A DNA stretch of 5,122 bases. Origin: Pseudomonadota bacterium. GTDB taxonomy: Bacteria; Pseudomonadota; Gammaproteobacteria; Xanthomonadales; Rhodanobacteraceae. A program made the translations under genes and the position numbers. Location: positions 1-5,122 of the forward strand of contig JAJYMF010000067.1 of assembly GCA_021787175.1 (NCBI GenBank). Direction: 5' to 3'. The notes under the pieces were generated by a model. That model searched no databases. It saw nothing but the letters and a program-made list of their open reading frames with translations, and was not told the origin of the DNA. Every line of letters starts with the position of its first letter. Position 1 is the stretch's first letter. This document shows positions 1-5,122 of the stretch, in pieces.

Positions 1-139
1 CCTGCTTCAGCGGCTCAACCGCGAGCACGGCAAGACCATCGTCATGGTCACCCACGATCCCAAGGCGGCCGAATACGCCACGCACACCCTGCATCTGGAC
101 AAGGGCGAACTGGTGGAAGCCGCGGCGCTGGCGCACTGA
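1..139 (+). CDS. ABC transporter ATP-binding protein, C-terminal end (partial)
   Basis: Codons run in frame from base 2 to a TGA at 137-139 and encode the last 45 residues of an ABC ATPase; the rest lies left of the window. The segment IVMVTHDP (bases 38-61) carries the H-loop (switch) histidine, codon 53-55, which senses the ATP gamma-phosphate in this family. The following AAEYATHTLHLDKGELV is the usual closing strand and helix of a LolD/MacB-type nucleotide-binding subunit. It should sit on the cytoplasmic face of the inner membrane and power the two permeases encoded just downstream, the first of which starts 27 bases after this stop. The Walker A, Walker B and signature motifs are outside the window. 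Subfamily is therefore inferred mainly from the FtsX-type permease neighbours; LolD, MacB and generic exporter ATPases cannot be separated on this fragment. Confidence 0.9.
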   Translation, partial: LLQRLNREHGKTIVMVTHDPKAAEYATHTLHLDKGELVEAAALAH

Positions 140-153
140 GCGCGGACGCGACC

Positions 154-160
154 GGGGGAG
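154..160 (+). promoter_or_regulatory. Ribosome binding site of the first permease gene
   Basis: The purine run GGGGGAG lies six bases before the ATG at 167. It supports that ATG as the start and indicates independent ribosome loading within the ABC operon rather than coupling alone. Confidence 0.7.
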
Positions 161-166
161 ACGGCG

Positions 167-1327
167 ATGAAATACCTGCATCTGGTCTGGGCTGCGCTGT
201 TCCGGCGCAAGACGCGCACTGCGTTCACCCTGCTGTCGGTGCTGGCGGCGTTTCTGCTGTTCGGCATGCTCGACGCCGTGCGCACCGCGTTCGACGCCGG
301 CACCAATGCCGCGGGCGTGGACCGCATGATCGTGTCCTCGCGGTTCTCGATCATCCAGCCGCTGCCCTACAGCCTGCTGAATCAGATCGAGACCGTGCCG
401 GGAGTGCAGGCCGTCGCCTACGCCAACTGGTTCGGCGGCACCTACCAGGACCCGAAGAACTTCTTCCCCAATTTCGCGATCAGCCCGAATTACCTCGACC
501 TGTATCCCGACATCGTGCTGCCGCCGGCCGAGCGCAAGGCCTTCGACGCCACCCGCACCGGCGCCGTGGTCGGCGCGACGCTGGCCAAGCGCTTCGGCTG
601 GAAGATCGGCGACCAGATTCCGCTGATCGGCTCGATCTTCCCCAAGCGCGACGGCGGCAGCACCTGGACCTTCGATCTGGTCGGCATCTTCAAGGTCCGC
701 AATCCGCAGCTCAAGGGACTCGAACAGCAGATGCTGTTCCACTGGAAGTACTTCGACGAGGCCAATGCTTACTACCGCAACCAGGTCGGCTGGTACATCG
801 TCAAGGTCGCCGATCCGGCGCAGTCGGACCGCATCGCGCAGGCCATCGACCGGCTGTCGCAGAACTCCGACCACGAGACCCGGACCGAGACCGAGCAGGC
901 CTTCCAGCTGGCCTTCGCCAAGCAGATCGGCGACATCGGCCTGATCGTCGGCGGCATCATGGCGGCGGTGTTCTTCACCCTGCTGCTGCTGACCGGCAAC
1001 ACCATGGCGCAGGCGGTGCGCGAGCGCATCCCCGAACTCGTGGTGCTGAAGACGCTGGGATTTTCCAATCGCGTCGTGCTGCTGCTGGTGCTGGCCGAGT
1101 CGATGCTGCTGATCGTGCTGGGCGGGGTGCTCGGTCTGGGCGTGGCCGCGCTGCTGATGCCGGCGGTCAACGCCGCGGCGGGCGGGCAGATCGTGCTGCC
1201 GCCGGTGGGCATGGCCACGTGGACCCTGGGCATCGCGCTGATGCTGGTGATCGGACTGGTGGTCGGTGCGCTGCCGGTGCTGCGCGGCATGCGTCTCAAC
1301 ATCGTCGATGCGCTCGCGGGGCGCTGA
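167..1327 (+). CDS. FtsX/MacB-family ABC transporter permease (first of pair)
   Basis: Inner-membrane permease of 386 residues, the usual size for a four-helix FtsX/MacB/LolC-type subunit. Predicted order: a short cytoplasmic N-terminus with RRKTR, membrane helix about 19-37, a periplasmic MacB_PCD-like domain about 38-255, then three helices at about 257-277, 302-332 and 350-371. The stretch RERIPELVVLKTLGFS (285-300) matches the conserved cytoplasmic loop of FtsX-domain permeases that contacts the ATPase; the C-terminus ends with the typical NIVDALAGR. The ATG at 167 follows a good Shine-Dalgarno sequence and gives the expected N-terminus. The gene lies 27 bases after the ATPase gene and 9 bases before the second permease, so the three form one operon. 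Such pairs are often preceded by an HlyD-type periplasmic adaptor, which would be left of the window. The substrate (macrolide, peptide, lipoprotein or other) cannot be told from the sequence. No truncation or frameshift is visible. Confidence 0.93.
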   Translation: MKYLHLVWAALFRRKTRTAFTLLSVLAAFLLFGMLDAVRTAFDAGTNAAGVDRMIVSSRFSIIQPLPYSLLNQIETVPGVQAVAYANWFGGTYQDPKNFFPNFAISPNYLDLYPDIVLPPAERKAFDATRTGAVVGATLAKRFGWKIGDQIPLIGSIFPKRDGGSTWTFDLVGIFKVRNPQLKGLEQQMLFHWKYFDEANAYYRNQVGWYIVKVADPAQSDRIAQAIDRLSQNSDHETRTETEQAFQLAFAKQIGDIGLIVGGIMAAVFFTLLLLTGNTMAQAVRERIPELVVLKTLGFSNRVVLLLVLAESMLLIVLGGVLGLGVAALLMPAVNAAAGGQIVLPPVGMATWTLGIALMLVIGLVVGALPVLRGMRLNIVDALAGR

Positions 1328-1333
1328 GGAGGA
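1328..1333 (+). promoter_or_regulatory. Ribosome binding site of the second permease gene
   Basis: GGAGGA directly follows the TGA stop of the first permease (1325-1327) and lies three bases before the ATG at 1337. The close fit suggests translational coupling, giving matched amounts of the two permeases. Confidence 0.8.
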
Positions 1334-1336
1334 CGT

Positions 1337-2641
1337 ATGCGGTTACTCACCGGTGTGCTGACCATCGTTCTGCCGGCCGTCGCGCTGGCGGCGTGGATCA
1401 TGCTGCCCTGGGTCGTGCTGCTGGCGATCCTGGTCTTGCTGGGTGTGGCGATGCTGCTGACGCGGCGCGGGCGCCAGGCGCTGCAGGTGACGCGGGTCGG
1501 CATCGCCACCTTGCCGCAGCGGCTGGGCTCGTCCTCGGTGATCCTGGTCGGCATCGCCGGCGTGGTCGGCGTACTGGTCGCGCTGCTGGCGATGGCGGAG
1601 GGTTTCCAGACCACGCTCAAGGCCAGCGGCAGCAACGACACCGCGATCGTCCTGCGCGCCGGCTCCAACAACGAGCTGTCCTCCGGCATCGACCGCGCCA
1701 GCACCACGCTGATCGCCCAGGCGCCCGGCATCGCCAGGGACGCGCAGAGCCATCCGATCGCCTCGCCGGAGCTGGTGGTGATCGTCAACCTGCCCAAGAA
1801 GAGCACCGGGACCACGGCCAACGTGCAGCTGCGCGGCGTCGGCCCCGAGGCCTGGGCCCTGTACCCGCATCTGCGGATGATCAAGGGTCGGCGTTTCACC
1901 CCGGGTTTGCGCGAGCTGGTGGTGGGCAAGGGCGCCGAGGCGCAATTTGCCGGACTGGGCATCGGCAGCAAGGTGCTGCTCGGGCGCCAGCCCTGGACCG
2001 TGGTCGGCGAGTTCGACGCCGGTGATGTGCACGATTCGGAACTCTGGGGCGACAGCGAGACGGTGGCCTCGGCCTATCGCCGCAACGGCTTCCAGTCGGT
2101 CAGCGTGCGCCTTGCGAGACCCGCGGATTTCGCCCGCTTCAAGGCCGCGCTGCTCAGCAACCCGCAGCTCAAGGTCGATGTCGAGACCACGCGCAGCTAC
2201 TACGCCAAGCAGTCGGCCGGGTTGACCAAGGTGATCCGTGCGGTCGGCGTCACCGTGGCGGTGATCATGGCGATCGGAGCGATCTTCGGCGCGCTCAACA
2301 CCATGTACGCCGCGGTCGCGGCGCGCGCGCGCGAGATCGCCACGTTGCGCGCGATCGGCTTCAGCGGCTTGCCGGTGATCGTCTCGGTGCTGCTGGAAAC
2401 CATGCTGCTGGCGGCGCTGGGAGGCCTGCTCGGCGGGCTGATCGCGCGGCTGATCTTCAACAATTACACCGTGTCCACGCTCGGCGCCAACTTCAGCCAG
2501 GTGGTGTTCCAGTTCCGCGTCACGCCGGCATTGCTGATCTCCGGGCTGAAGTGGGCGCTGGCGATCGGCTTCGTCGGCGGGCTGTTTCCGGCGCTGCGCG
2601 CTGCGCGCCTGCCGGTGACGACGGCGCTGCGGGAGTTGTAG
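1337..2641 (+). CDS. FtsX/MacB-family ABC transporter permease (second of pair), with extra N-terminal helices
   Basis: Inner-membrane permease of 434 residues and partner of the preceding one, from which it differs clearly in sequence, so the complex is probably heterodimeric. Two hydrophobic segments at about 5-22 and 24-42 come before a basic linker (RRGRQ) and the usual first FtsX helix at about 66-87. A periplasmic MacB_PCD-like domain follows (about 88-295), then helices at about 300-320, 346-370 and 400-420. The family signature is clear in NTMYAAVAARAREIATLRAIGFS (321-343), the cytoplasmic loop that couples to the ATPase, and in the closing LPVTTALREL. The start is fixed by GGAGGA just upstream; the nine-base gap to the first permease shows one operon. 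The two extra helices give six predicted membrane segments instead of four and are the odd feature. They could be a spliced-on membrane anchor or a subfamily trait. TAG stop at 2639-2641. Substrate unknown. Confidence 0.92.
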   Translation: MRLLTGVLTIVLPAVALAAWIMLPWVVLLAILVLLGVAMLLTRRGRQALQVTRVGIATLPQRLGSSSVILVGIAGVVGVLVALLAMAEGFQTTLKASGSNDTAIVLRAGSNNELSSGIDRASTTLIAQAPGIARDAQSHPIASPELVVIVNLPKKSTGTTANVQLRGVGPEAWALYPHLRMIKGRRFTPGLRELVVGKGAEAQFAGLGIGSKVLLGRQPWTVVGEFDAGDVHDSELWGDSETVASAYRRNGFQSVSVRLARPADFARFKAALLSNPQLKVDVETTRSYYAKQSAGLTKVIRAVGVTVAVIMAIGAIFGALNTMYAAVAARAREIATLRAIGFSGLPVIVSVLLETMLLAALGGLLGGLIARLIFNNYTVSTLGANFSQVVFQFRVTPALLISGLKWALAIGFVGGLFPALRAARLPVTTALREL

Positions 2642-2644
2642 GGC

Positions 2645-2710
2645 CCTTTCCGGGAAAGGCACCTTGACGTCCGGTTGCCATGACCACGTTGCCGCGCTGG
2701 TGGGCAACCG
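2645..2710 (+). terminator. Possible 3'-end hairpins of the ABC operon
   Basis: Four bases after the permease stop, CCTTTC (2645-2650) can pair with GAAAGG (2654-2659) around a three-base loop. Further on, CGGTTGCC (2672-2679) is an exact inverted match to GGCAACCG (2703-2710), with an inner ACCA/TGGT pair at 2683-2686/2698-2701. Neither is followed by a run of T, so neither is a textbook intrinsic terminator. They may protect the 3' end or belong to a repeat. The role is inferred from position only. Confidence 0.3.
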
Positions 2711-2747
2711 CAAAGGTTCCGCCCGTCTTCTGGGTCCGCCCTTTTAT

Positions 2748-2780
2748 TGTCATGCTGAGCGCAGCGAAGCATCTGCTTCG
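2748..2780. repeat. Dispersed intergenic repeat of the TCATGCTGAGCGCAGCGAAG type
   Basis: The sequence TGTCATGCTGAGCGCAGCG (2748-2766) continuing into AAGCATCTGCTTCG resembles a short repeat that I recall from intergenic regions of many bacterial genomes, commonly seen as spurious peptides such as LRCAQHD or MLSAAKHL. The copy can fold: CGAAGC (2765-2770) pairs with GCTTCG (2775-2780) around ATCT, and ATGCT (2752-2756) is inverted as AGCAT (2768-2772). Its recurrence is from memory of such sequences; only one copy is in the window. Confidence 0.6.
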
Positions 2781-2912
2781 GCTACGACAACGGCACACCG
2801 TCCGGTCCCGATCGGCGGCAGCCGAGTTGAATCAGGCGGTGTGCGAATGTCCGCTGCCGCAGATGAGCAGAGCCGTGCGGTATGCCGGCGACGTGATCGA
2901 ACACCATGGCGT

Positions 2913-3000
2913 GGCCCCCTCACCCTGCCTCTCCCCCAACACGTTTGGGGGAGAGGGGACAAAGCAGCGCACACCCACCGCGCGCGGTCGGGGAGAGAGT
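2913..3000. repeat. REP-like palindromic repeat, CTCTCCCCC/GGGGGAGAG hairpin
   Basis: CCTCTCCCCCAA (2928-2939) is a perfect inverted match to TTGGGGGAGAGG (2945-2956) around a five-base loop, a 12-bp stem. It is flanked by GGCCCCCTCACCCTG on the left and, on the right, by the palindrome ACCGCGCGCGGT (2977-2988) and CGGGGAGAGAG. This arrangement is typical of repetitive extragenic palindromes in GC-rich gammaproteobacteria such as Xanthomonadales. It lies just downstream of the minus-strand exporter gene, between convergent genes, where such elements may stabilise or end transcripts from either side. Copy number elsewhere cannot be seen here. Confidence 0.7.
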
Positions 3001-3016
3001 GCAAAGCGCATTGCGC

Positions 3017-3904
3017 TCAGCGCCGCTGCCGCGCCAGGGTGATGAAGGCGACGCCGGCGAGGATCACCGCCATGCCGATCCATTCGCGCGGTCCGGGGTG
3101 CTCGCCGCCGAGCGCGACGCCGAGCAGGACCGCCACCGGCGGATTGACATAGGCGTAGCTGGTGGCGAGCGCCGGGCGCACGTGGCGCAGCAGGTAGATG
3201 TAGGCGCTGAAGCCGACGATCGAGCCGAACACGACCAGGTAGGCGAACGCGCCCCAGGCGCGCGCGTCCGGCACGGCCGTGAAGCGTTCGCCGGCAAGCA
3301 GGGCCATCAGCGCCAGGGCCACGCCGCCGGTGAGCATCTGCGCCGCGGTGCTCATGGCACCTTGCGGCATCTCGCGGCGCCGGCTCCACACCGAGCCGTA
3401 GGCCCATGCCCCGGCGGCGATCACCAGCGCCGCGGCACCGAGCGGCGCGGCGCGCAGATCGCCGCCGAAGTTGAGGATCAGCACGCCGGCCAGACCCACC
3501 AGCACGCCCAGCCATTCGGAACGCCGCGGCCAGTCGCCGTAGAGCGCCGAGAACACCGCCGCGAACAGGGTCACGCTGGCTACCGCGACCGCGGCGATGC
3601 CGGAGGCGACACTCTGCTCGGCATAGCAGACCAGGCCATTGCCGAAGCCGAGCAGCAGCACGCCGGTGAACGCGGCGTTGCGCCACTGGATGTGCGTGGG
3701 GACGGGTGCGCCGCGCAGGCGCAGGAATGCGTACAGGCCGCCGCCGGCGATCAGGAAGCGGATCGCCGCCAGCGCGAAGGGCGGGAAGCCTCCCAGCGCG
3801 ATGCGGATGGCGAAGTAGGTCGAGCCCCAGACCAGGTACACCGCGGTCAGCGCGGCGAATACGGTCAGGCGGGGCGCGGCCGCGGCGGCCGGGACGGTGG
3901 TCAT
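3017..3904 (-). CDS. yedA: EamA-domain (drug/metabolite transporter superfamily) exporter, YedA-like
   Basis: Inner-membrane protein of 295 residues with about ten hydrophobic helices in two EamA repeats, about 14-146 and 155-289. It closely follows the remembered E. coli YedA pattern: WGSTYFAIR near the start (26-34), FGNGLV (87-92), SGIAAVAVASVTLF (101-114), GLAGVLILNFGG (137-148), WAYGSVWSRR (167-176), and PALATSYAYVNPPVAVLLG (244-262) in the second repeat. E. coli YedA is slightly longer (about 306 residues). Proteins of this family are putative exporters of small metabolites or drugs; the substrate here is unknown. The ATG at 3902-3904 gives the expected N-terminus (MTTVPAAAAAPRLTVF), although no Shine-Dalgarno sequence precedes it. 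Upstream on the same strand, 31 bases away, the Ada-like gene ends, so the two are probably co-transcribed and this one may depend on translation of the first. The TGA stop lies inside a small AGCGC/GCGCT inverted repeat (3005-3017). Confidence 0.93.
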   Translation of the reverse strand: MTTVPAAAAAPRLTVFAALTAVYLVWGSTYFAIRIALGGFPPFALAAIRFLIAGGGLYAFLRLRGAPVPTHIQWRNAAFTGVLLLGFGNGLVCYAEQSVASGIAAVAVASVTLFAAVFSALYGDWPRRSEWLGVLVGLAGVLILNFGGDLRAAPLGAAALVIAAGAWAYGSVWSRRREMPQGAMSTAAQMLTGGVALALMALLAGERFTAVPDARAWGAFAYLVVFGSIVGFSAYIYLLRHVRPALATSYAYVNPPVAVLLGVALGGEHPGPREWIGMAVILAGVAFITLARQRR

Positions 3905-3935
3905 CGTGGTGATCTGAGGAGGCGGGGCGCGTAGC

Positions 3936-4835
3936 TTAGCGGCCCATGCGGGCGCGCGGCGGGCGCGCGGCGGGCAGCGCGCCGACCGCGGCCCGCTCGG
4001 CTTCGAGGACGGCGCGTTTGCGTGCCAGTCCCCAGCGCCAGCCGCCGAGGCTGCCGTCCTCGCGGATCACGCGATGACAGGGCACCACCAGCGCCAGCCG
4101 GTTGCTGCCGCAGGCGCTGCCGACCGCGCGTGCGGCGTTCGGCGCGCCGATCGCCGCCGCCAGTCCGGCATAGCTGACCGTGCTGCCGCGGGGAATCCGC
4201 GTCAGCGCCTGCCAGACGCGCCACTGAAAGGCGGTGCCGGTGACATCGATCGGCGGCACGGGCGCCTCGCTGCCGGCAATCTCGGCGGCAATGCGCGCCA
4301 GCGCCGGTGCCAGCCAGGCGTCGCGGCCGTCGTCCACGCGGCTGAGCGTGGCGCGCGGAAACGCGGCGCGCAGACCGGTGATCAATGCGTCGTCGTCGTC
4401 GCCGATCTCGACTGCGCACAGGCCGCGCGCGGTCGCCGCCACCAGCACGCGGCCGAAGGGCGTTCCCAGCGTCGTGTAGCGGATCGCGACGCCTGCGCCG
4501 CCCTGCCGCCAGCGCGCCGGGCTCATGCCGAGCAGGGCATCGCTGCGCTCGTAGACGCGGCTGTCGGAACCGAAGCCGGCCGCGGCGACCGCGGCGCTCA
4601 CCGAGTCCGCCTGCGCCAGACCGGCGCGCAGGCGGCGAAAGCGCTGTGCTCGTGCATAGGCCGCGGGCGGCAGGCCGTAGCGCTGGCGGAAGGCACGGGC
4701 GAGATGGGTGCGGCTCAGGCCGACCGCGGCGGCCAGCGTGGCCAGCGGCGGCGGTTCTTCGGTCTCCAGCGCGCGACGCACGCGTTCCAGCGCGTCGTCG
4801 GGGGCAGCGGATTCGGATGGCTTGCGTGCGGTCAT
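3936..4835 (-). CDS. Ada-like AraC-type regulator fused to O6-alkylguanine-DNA alkyltransferase, no zinc domain
   Basis: Cytoplasmic, DNA-binding protein of 299 residues that should transfer an alkyl group from O6-alkylguanine in DNA to its own cysteine (suicide repair), and may also regulate transcription. Residues about 15-113 form an AraC-type domain with two helix-turn-helix units (LATLAAAVGLSRTHLARAF, 31-49; SVSAAVAAAGFGSDSRVY, 78-95). About 118-190 matches the alkyltransferase N-terminal subdomain (RYTTLGTPFGRVLVAAT, GLCAVEIGDDDD). About 197-280 is the catalytic part: GTAFQWRVWQAL, the acceptor Cys253 in PCHRV (codon 4077-4079), and GGWRWGLARK. E. coli Ada (354 residues) matches throughout except for its N-terminal four-cysteine zinc domain, which is absent: an in-frame TAG at 4845-4847 lies ten bases before the ATG. 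It thus lacks the known methylphosphotriester sensor. No Shine-Dalgarno sequence is seen. The last ~19 residues are a basic, Arg/Ala/Pro-rich tail encoded partly by an 11-bp tandem repeat. Probably co-transcribed with the exporter downstream. Confidence 0.93.
   Translation of the reverse strand: MTARKPSESAAPDDALERVRRALETEEPPPLATLAAAVGLSRTHLARAFRQRYGLPPAAYARAQRFRRLRAGLAQADSVSAAVAAAGFGSDSRVYERSDALLGMSPARWRQGGAGVAIRYTTLGTPFGRVLVAATARGLCAVEIGDDDDALITGLRAAFPRATLSRVDDGRDAWLAPALARIAAEIAGSEAPVPPIDVTGTAFQWRVWQALTRIPRGSTVSYAGLAAAIGAPNAARAVGSACGSNRLALVVPCHRVIREDGSLGGWRWGLARKRAVLEAERAAVGALPAARPPRARMGR
3950..3975. repeat. 11-bp tandem duplication at the 3' end of the Ada-like gene
   Basis: GGGCGCGCGGC occurs at 3950-3960 and again directly at 3961-3971, followed by GGGC. 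This is about 2.4 copies. It encodes part of the C-terminal tail of the Ada-like protein, beyond the conserved catalytic region. Since 11 is not a multiple of three, gain or loss of a copy would change the reading frame of the last few residues and the stop position. Confidence 0.85.
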
Positions 4836-4905
4836 GCCGGCAGACTAGCCGCGACTGTCGCACGCTGCCATCCGGTTTGTGCGCCCGCTTTCGGGGTGCT
4901 TTGGG

Positions 4906-5034
4906 AACCTCTGAACAAGTCCATCCCCGGACCTGATCCGGGGTCCGGACTCGGCTACGCCGCATCAAGCCCATGCGTGCTCGATGCGCGACAAGCCATC
5001 CATGGCTTGAGGAAGGTCTGAACTTGTTCAGACC
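4906..5034. repeat. Compact MITE/ERIC-like intergenic repeat with inverted ends and internal hairpins
   Basis: TCTGAACAAGT (4910-4920) is an exact inverted match to ACTTGTTCAGA (5022-5032), bounding about 123 bases. Inside are four hairpins: CCCCGGA/TCCGGGG (4925-4931/4937-4943); CGCATC/GATGCG (4961-4966/4983-4988) extended by AGC/GCT after one mismatch; CAAGCCA/TGGCTTG (4992-4998/5003-5009); and GGTCTGAA/TTCAGACC (5015-5022/5027-5034). An imperfect direct repeat, CAAGTCCATCC (4916-4926) and CAAGCCATCC (4992-5001), suggests one repeat inserted in another. No transposase or coding potential is present. The right end touches the stop codon of the partial gene at 5035, so it may form the 3' end of that transcript. 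I recall similar CTGAACAAGTCCAT-type repeats in Xanthomonadales but cannot confirm this here. Confidence 0.65.
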
Positions 5035-5122
5035 CTAGCGCGGCGGCTCGCGGGTCTCGCGCACGATCACGAACTCGCCCTCGATCACGCCCGGCGGGGA
5101 AGCGGACGCGGGCGGCGTGCCG
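5035..5122 (-). CDS. C-terminal end of an unidentified protein (partial)
   Basis: Reading the minus strand from the right edge gives 28 codons to a TAG stop at 5035-5037, ending in PPGVIEGEFVIVRETREPPR. Twenty-seven of the 28 codons end in G or C, matching the surrounding genes, so the frame is very likely real; its start is right of the window. The tail is proline-rich then acidic/basic, as in a flexible C-terminus. VIEGE-type endings are, from memory, seen at the C-terminus of some FxsA-family membrane proteins, but this is too short to name the product. The gene is on the same strand as, and 199 bases upstream of, the Ada-like gene, separated from it by the repeat at 4906-5034. Confidence 0.65.
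   Translation of the reverse strand, partial: GTPPASASPPGVIEGEFVIVRETREPPR

Larger units (their letters stand above)
2642..3016. other. Gene-free convergent intergenic region rich in repeats
   Basis: These 375 bases separate the stop codons of two convergent genes, the plus-strand permease and the minus-strand EamA exporter. Open frames cross it, but their translations are those of dispersed repeats (for example VMLSAAKHL and PSPCLSPNTFGGE) and show no domain. It holds a hairpin just after the permease, one dispersed-repeat copy near 2748-2780, an 8-bp inverted pair at 2793-2800/2837-2844 (GCACACCG with CGGTGTGC), and a REP-like hairpin at 2928-2956. No canonical stem plus T-run terminator is seen in it. 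I see nothing else in 2845-2910. Confidence 0.75.

Noticed and set aside
1343..2713. Long minus-strand open frame (456 codons) opposite the second permease
   Set aside because: Its translation is dominated by Arg, Gln, Asp and His in a low-complexity pattern typical of the antisense of GC-rich genes. The plus-strand permease has a clear ribosome binding site and family motifs.
3005..3017. AGCGC-ATT-GCGCT inverted repeat overlapping the exporter stop codon, as a terminator
   Set aside because: The stem is only five base pairs and is followed on the minus strand by TTGC rather than a T-run.
2680..3042. Plus-strand frame of 120 codons in the convergent gap
   Set aside because: Its peptide consists largely of translated repeats (VMLSAAKHL, PSPCLSPNTFGGE), it overlaps the exporter gene's end, and it shows no ribosome binding site or domain.
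3933..3938. TAAGCT on the minus strand, 28 bases before the exporter start, as a possible -10 element
   Set aside because: The match to TATAAT is poor and no -35 element is visible. The gene is more likely read from upstream.
4391..4405. GTC trinucleotide run as a microsatellite
   Set aside because: It encodes the Asp run in GDDDD of the Ada-like protein, which corresponds to a GDDD segment in E. coli Ada, so it is explained by coding constraint.
4886..4891. AAAGCG on the minus strand upstream of the Ada-like gene, resembling part of an E. coli Ada box
   Set aside because: Only six bases match, and no accompanying element or clear promoter spacing was found. A chance match is likely.
3901..4974. 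Minus-strand open frame of 357 codons overlapping the Ada-like gene
   Set aside because: It is a shadow frame, Arg/Ala-rich without motifs; the Ada-like frame contains all catalytic and DNA-binding motifs.

Overview
The window looks like ordinary chromosomal DNA of a high-GC gammaproteobacterium. Coding positions are very GC-rich at the third base. The gene families, and the style of the short dispersed repeats between genes, suggest a Lysobacter/Xanthomonas-type organism (Xanthomonadales). That placement is inferred from gene content and remembered repeat style, not from a marker gene.

Left part (1-2641, plus strand): the end of an ABC-transporter operon. It holds the last 45 codons of an ATP-binding subunit (LolD/MacB type), then two different FtsX/MacB-type permease genes (167-1327 and 1337-2641). 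The permeases are closely spaced and each has a clear Shine-Dalgarno sequence. Together they should form an inner-membrane complex in which cytoplasmic ATP hydrolysis drives movement of periplasmic domains, as in MacB-like export or LolCDE-like lipoprotein release. The second permease carries two extra N-terminal membrane helices.

Middle (2642-3016): a 375-base gap between convergent genes with no credible gene. It contains several inverted repeats and two common dispersed-repeat types: a TCATGCTGAGCGCAGCGAAG-type element and a CTCTCCCCC/GGGGGAGAG REP-like hairpin.

Right part (3017-5122, minus strand): three genes read right to left. The C-terminal end of an unidentified protein (5035-5122) enters from the right edge. 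Next comes an Ada-like fusion of an AraC-type DNA-binding domain and an O6-alkylguanine-DNA alkyltransferase (3936-4835), without the N-terminal Ada zinc domain. Then, 31 bases downstream, lies a YedA-like EamA/DMT-superfamily exporter (3017-3904). The last two are probably co-transcribed. The 199 bases between the partial gene and the Ada-like gene hold a compact, hairpin-rich repeat with inverted ends (4906-5034), which may itself be nested.

I see no convincing undescribed biological system here. The points most worth checking are the composite repeat at 4906-5034, the zinc-domain-less Ada-like protein, and the 11-bp tandem duplication at the end of its gene.
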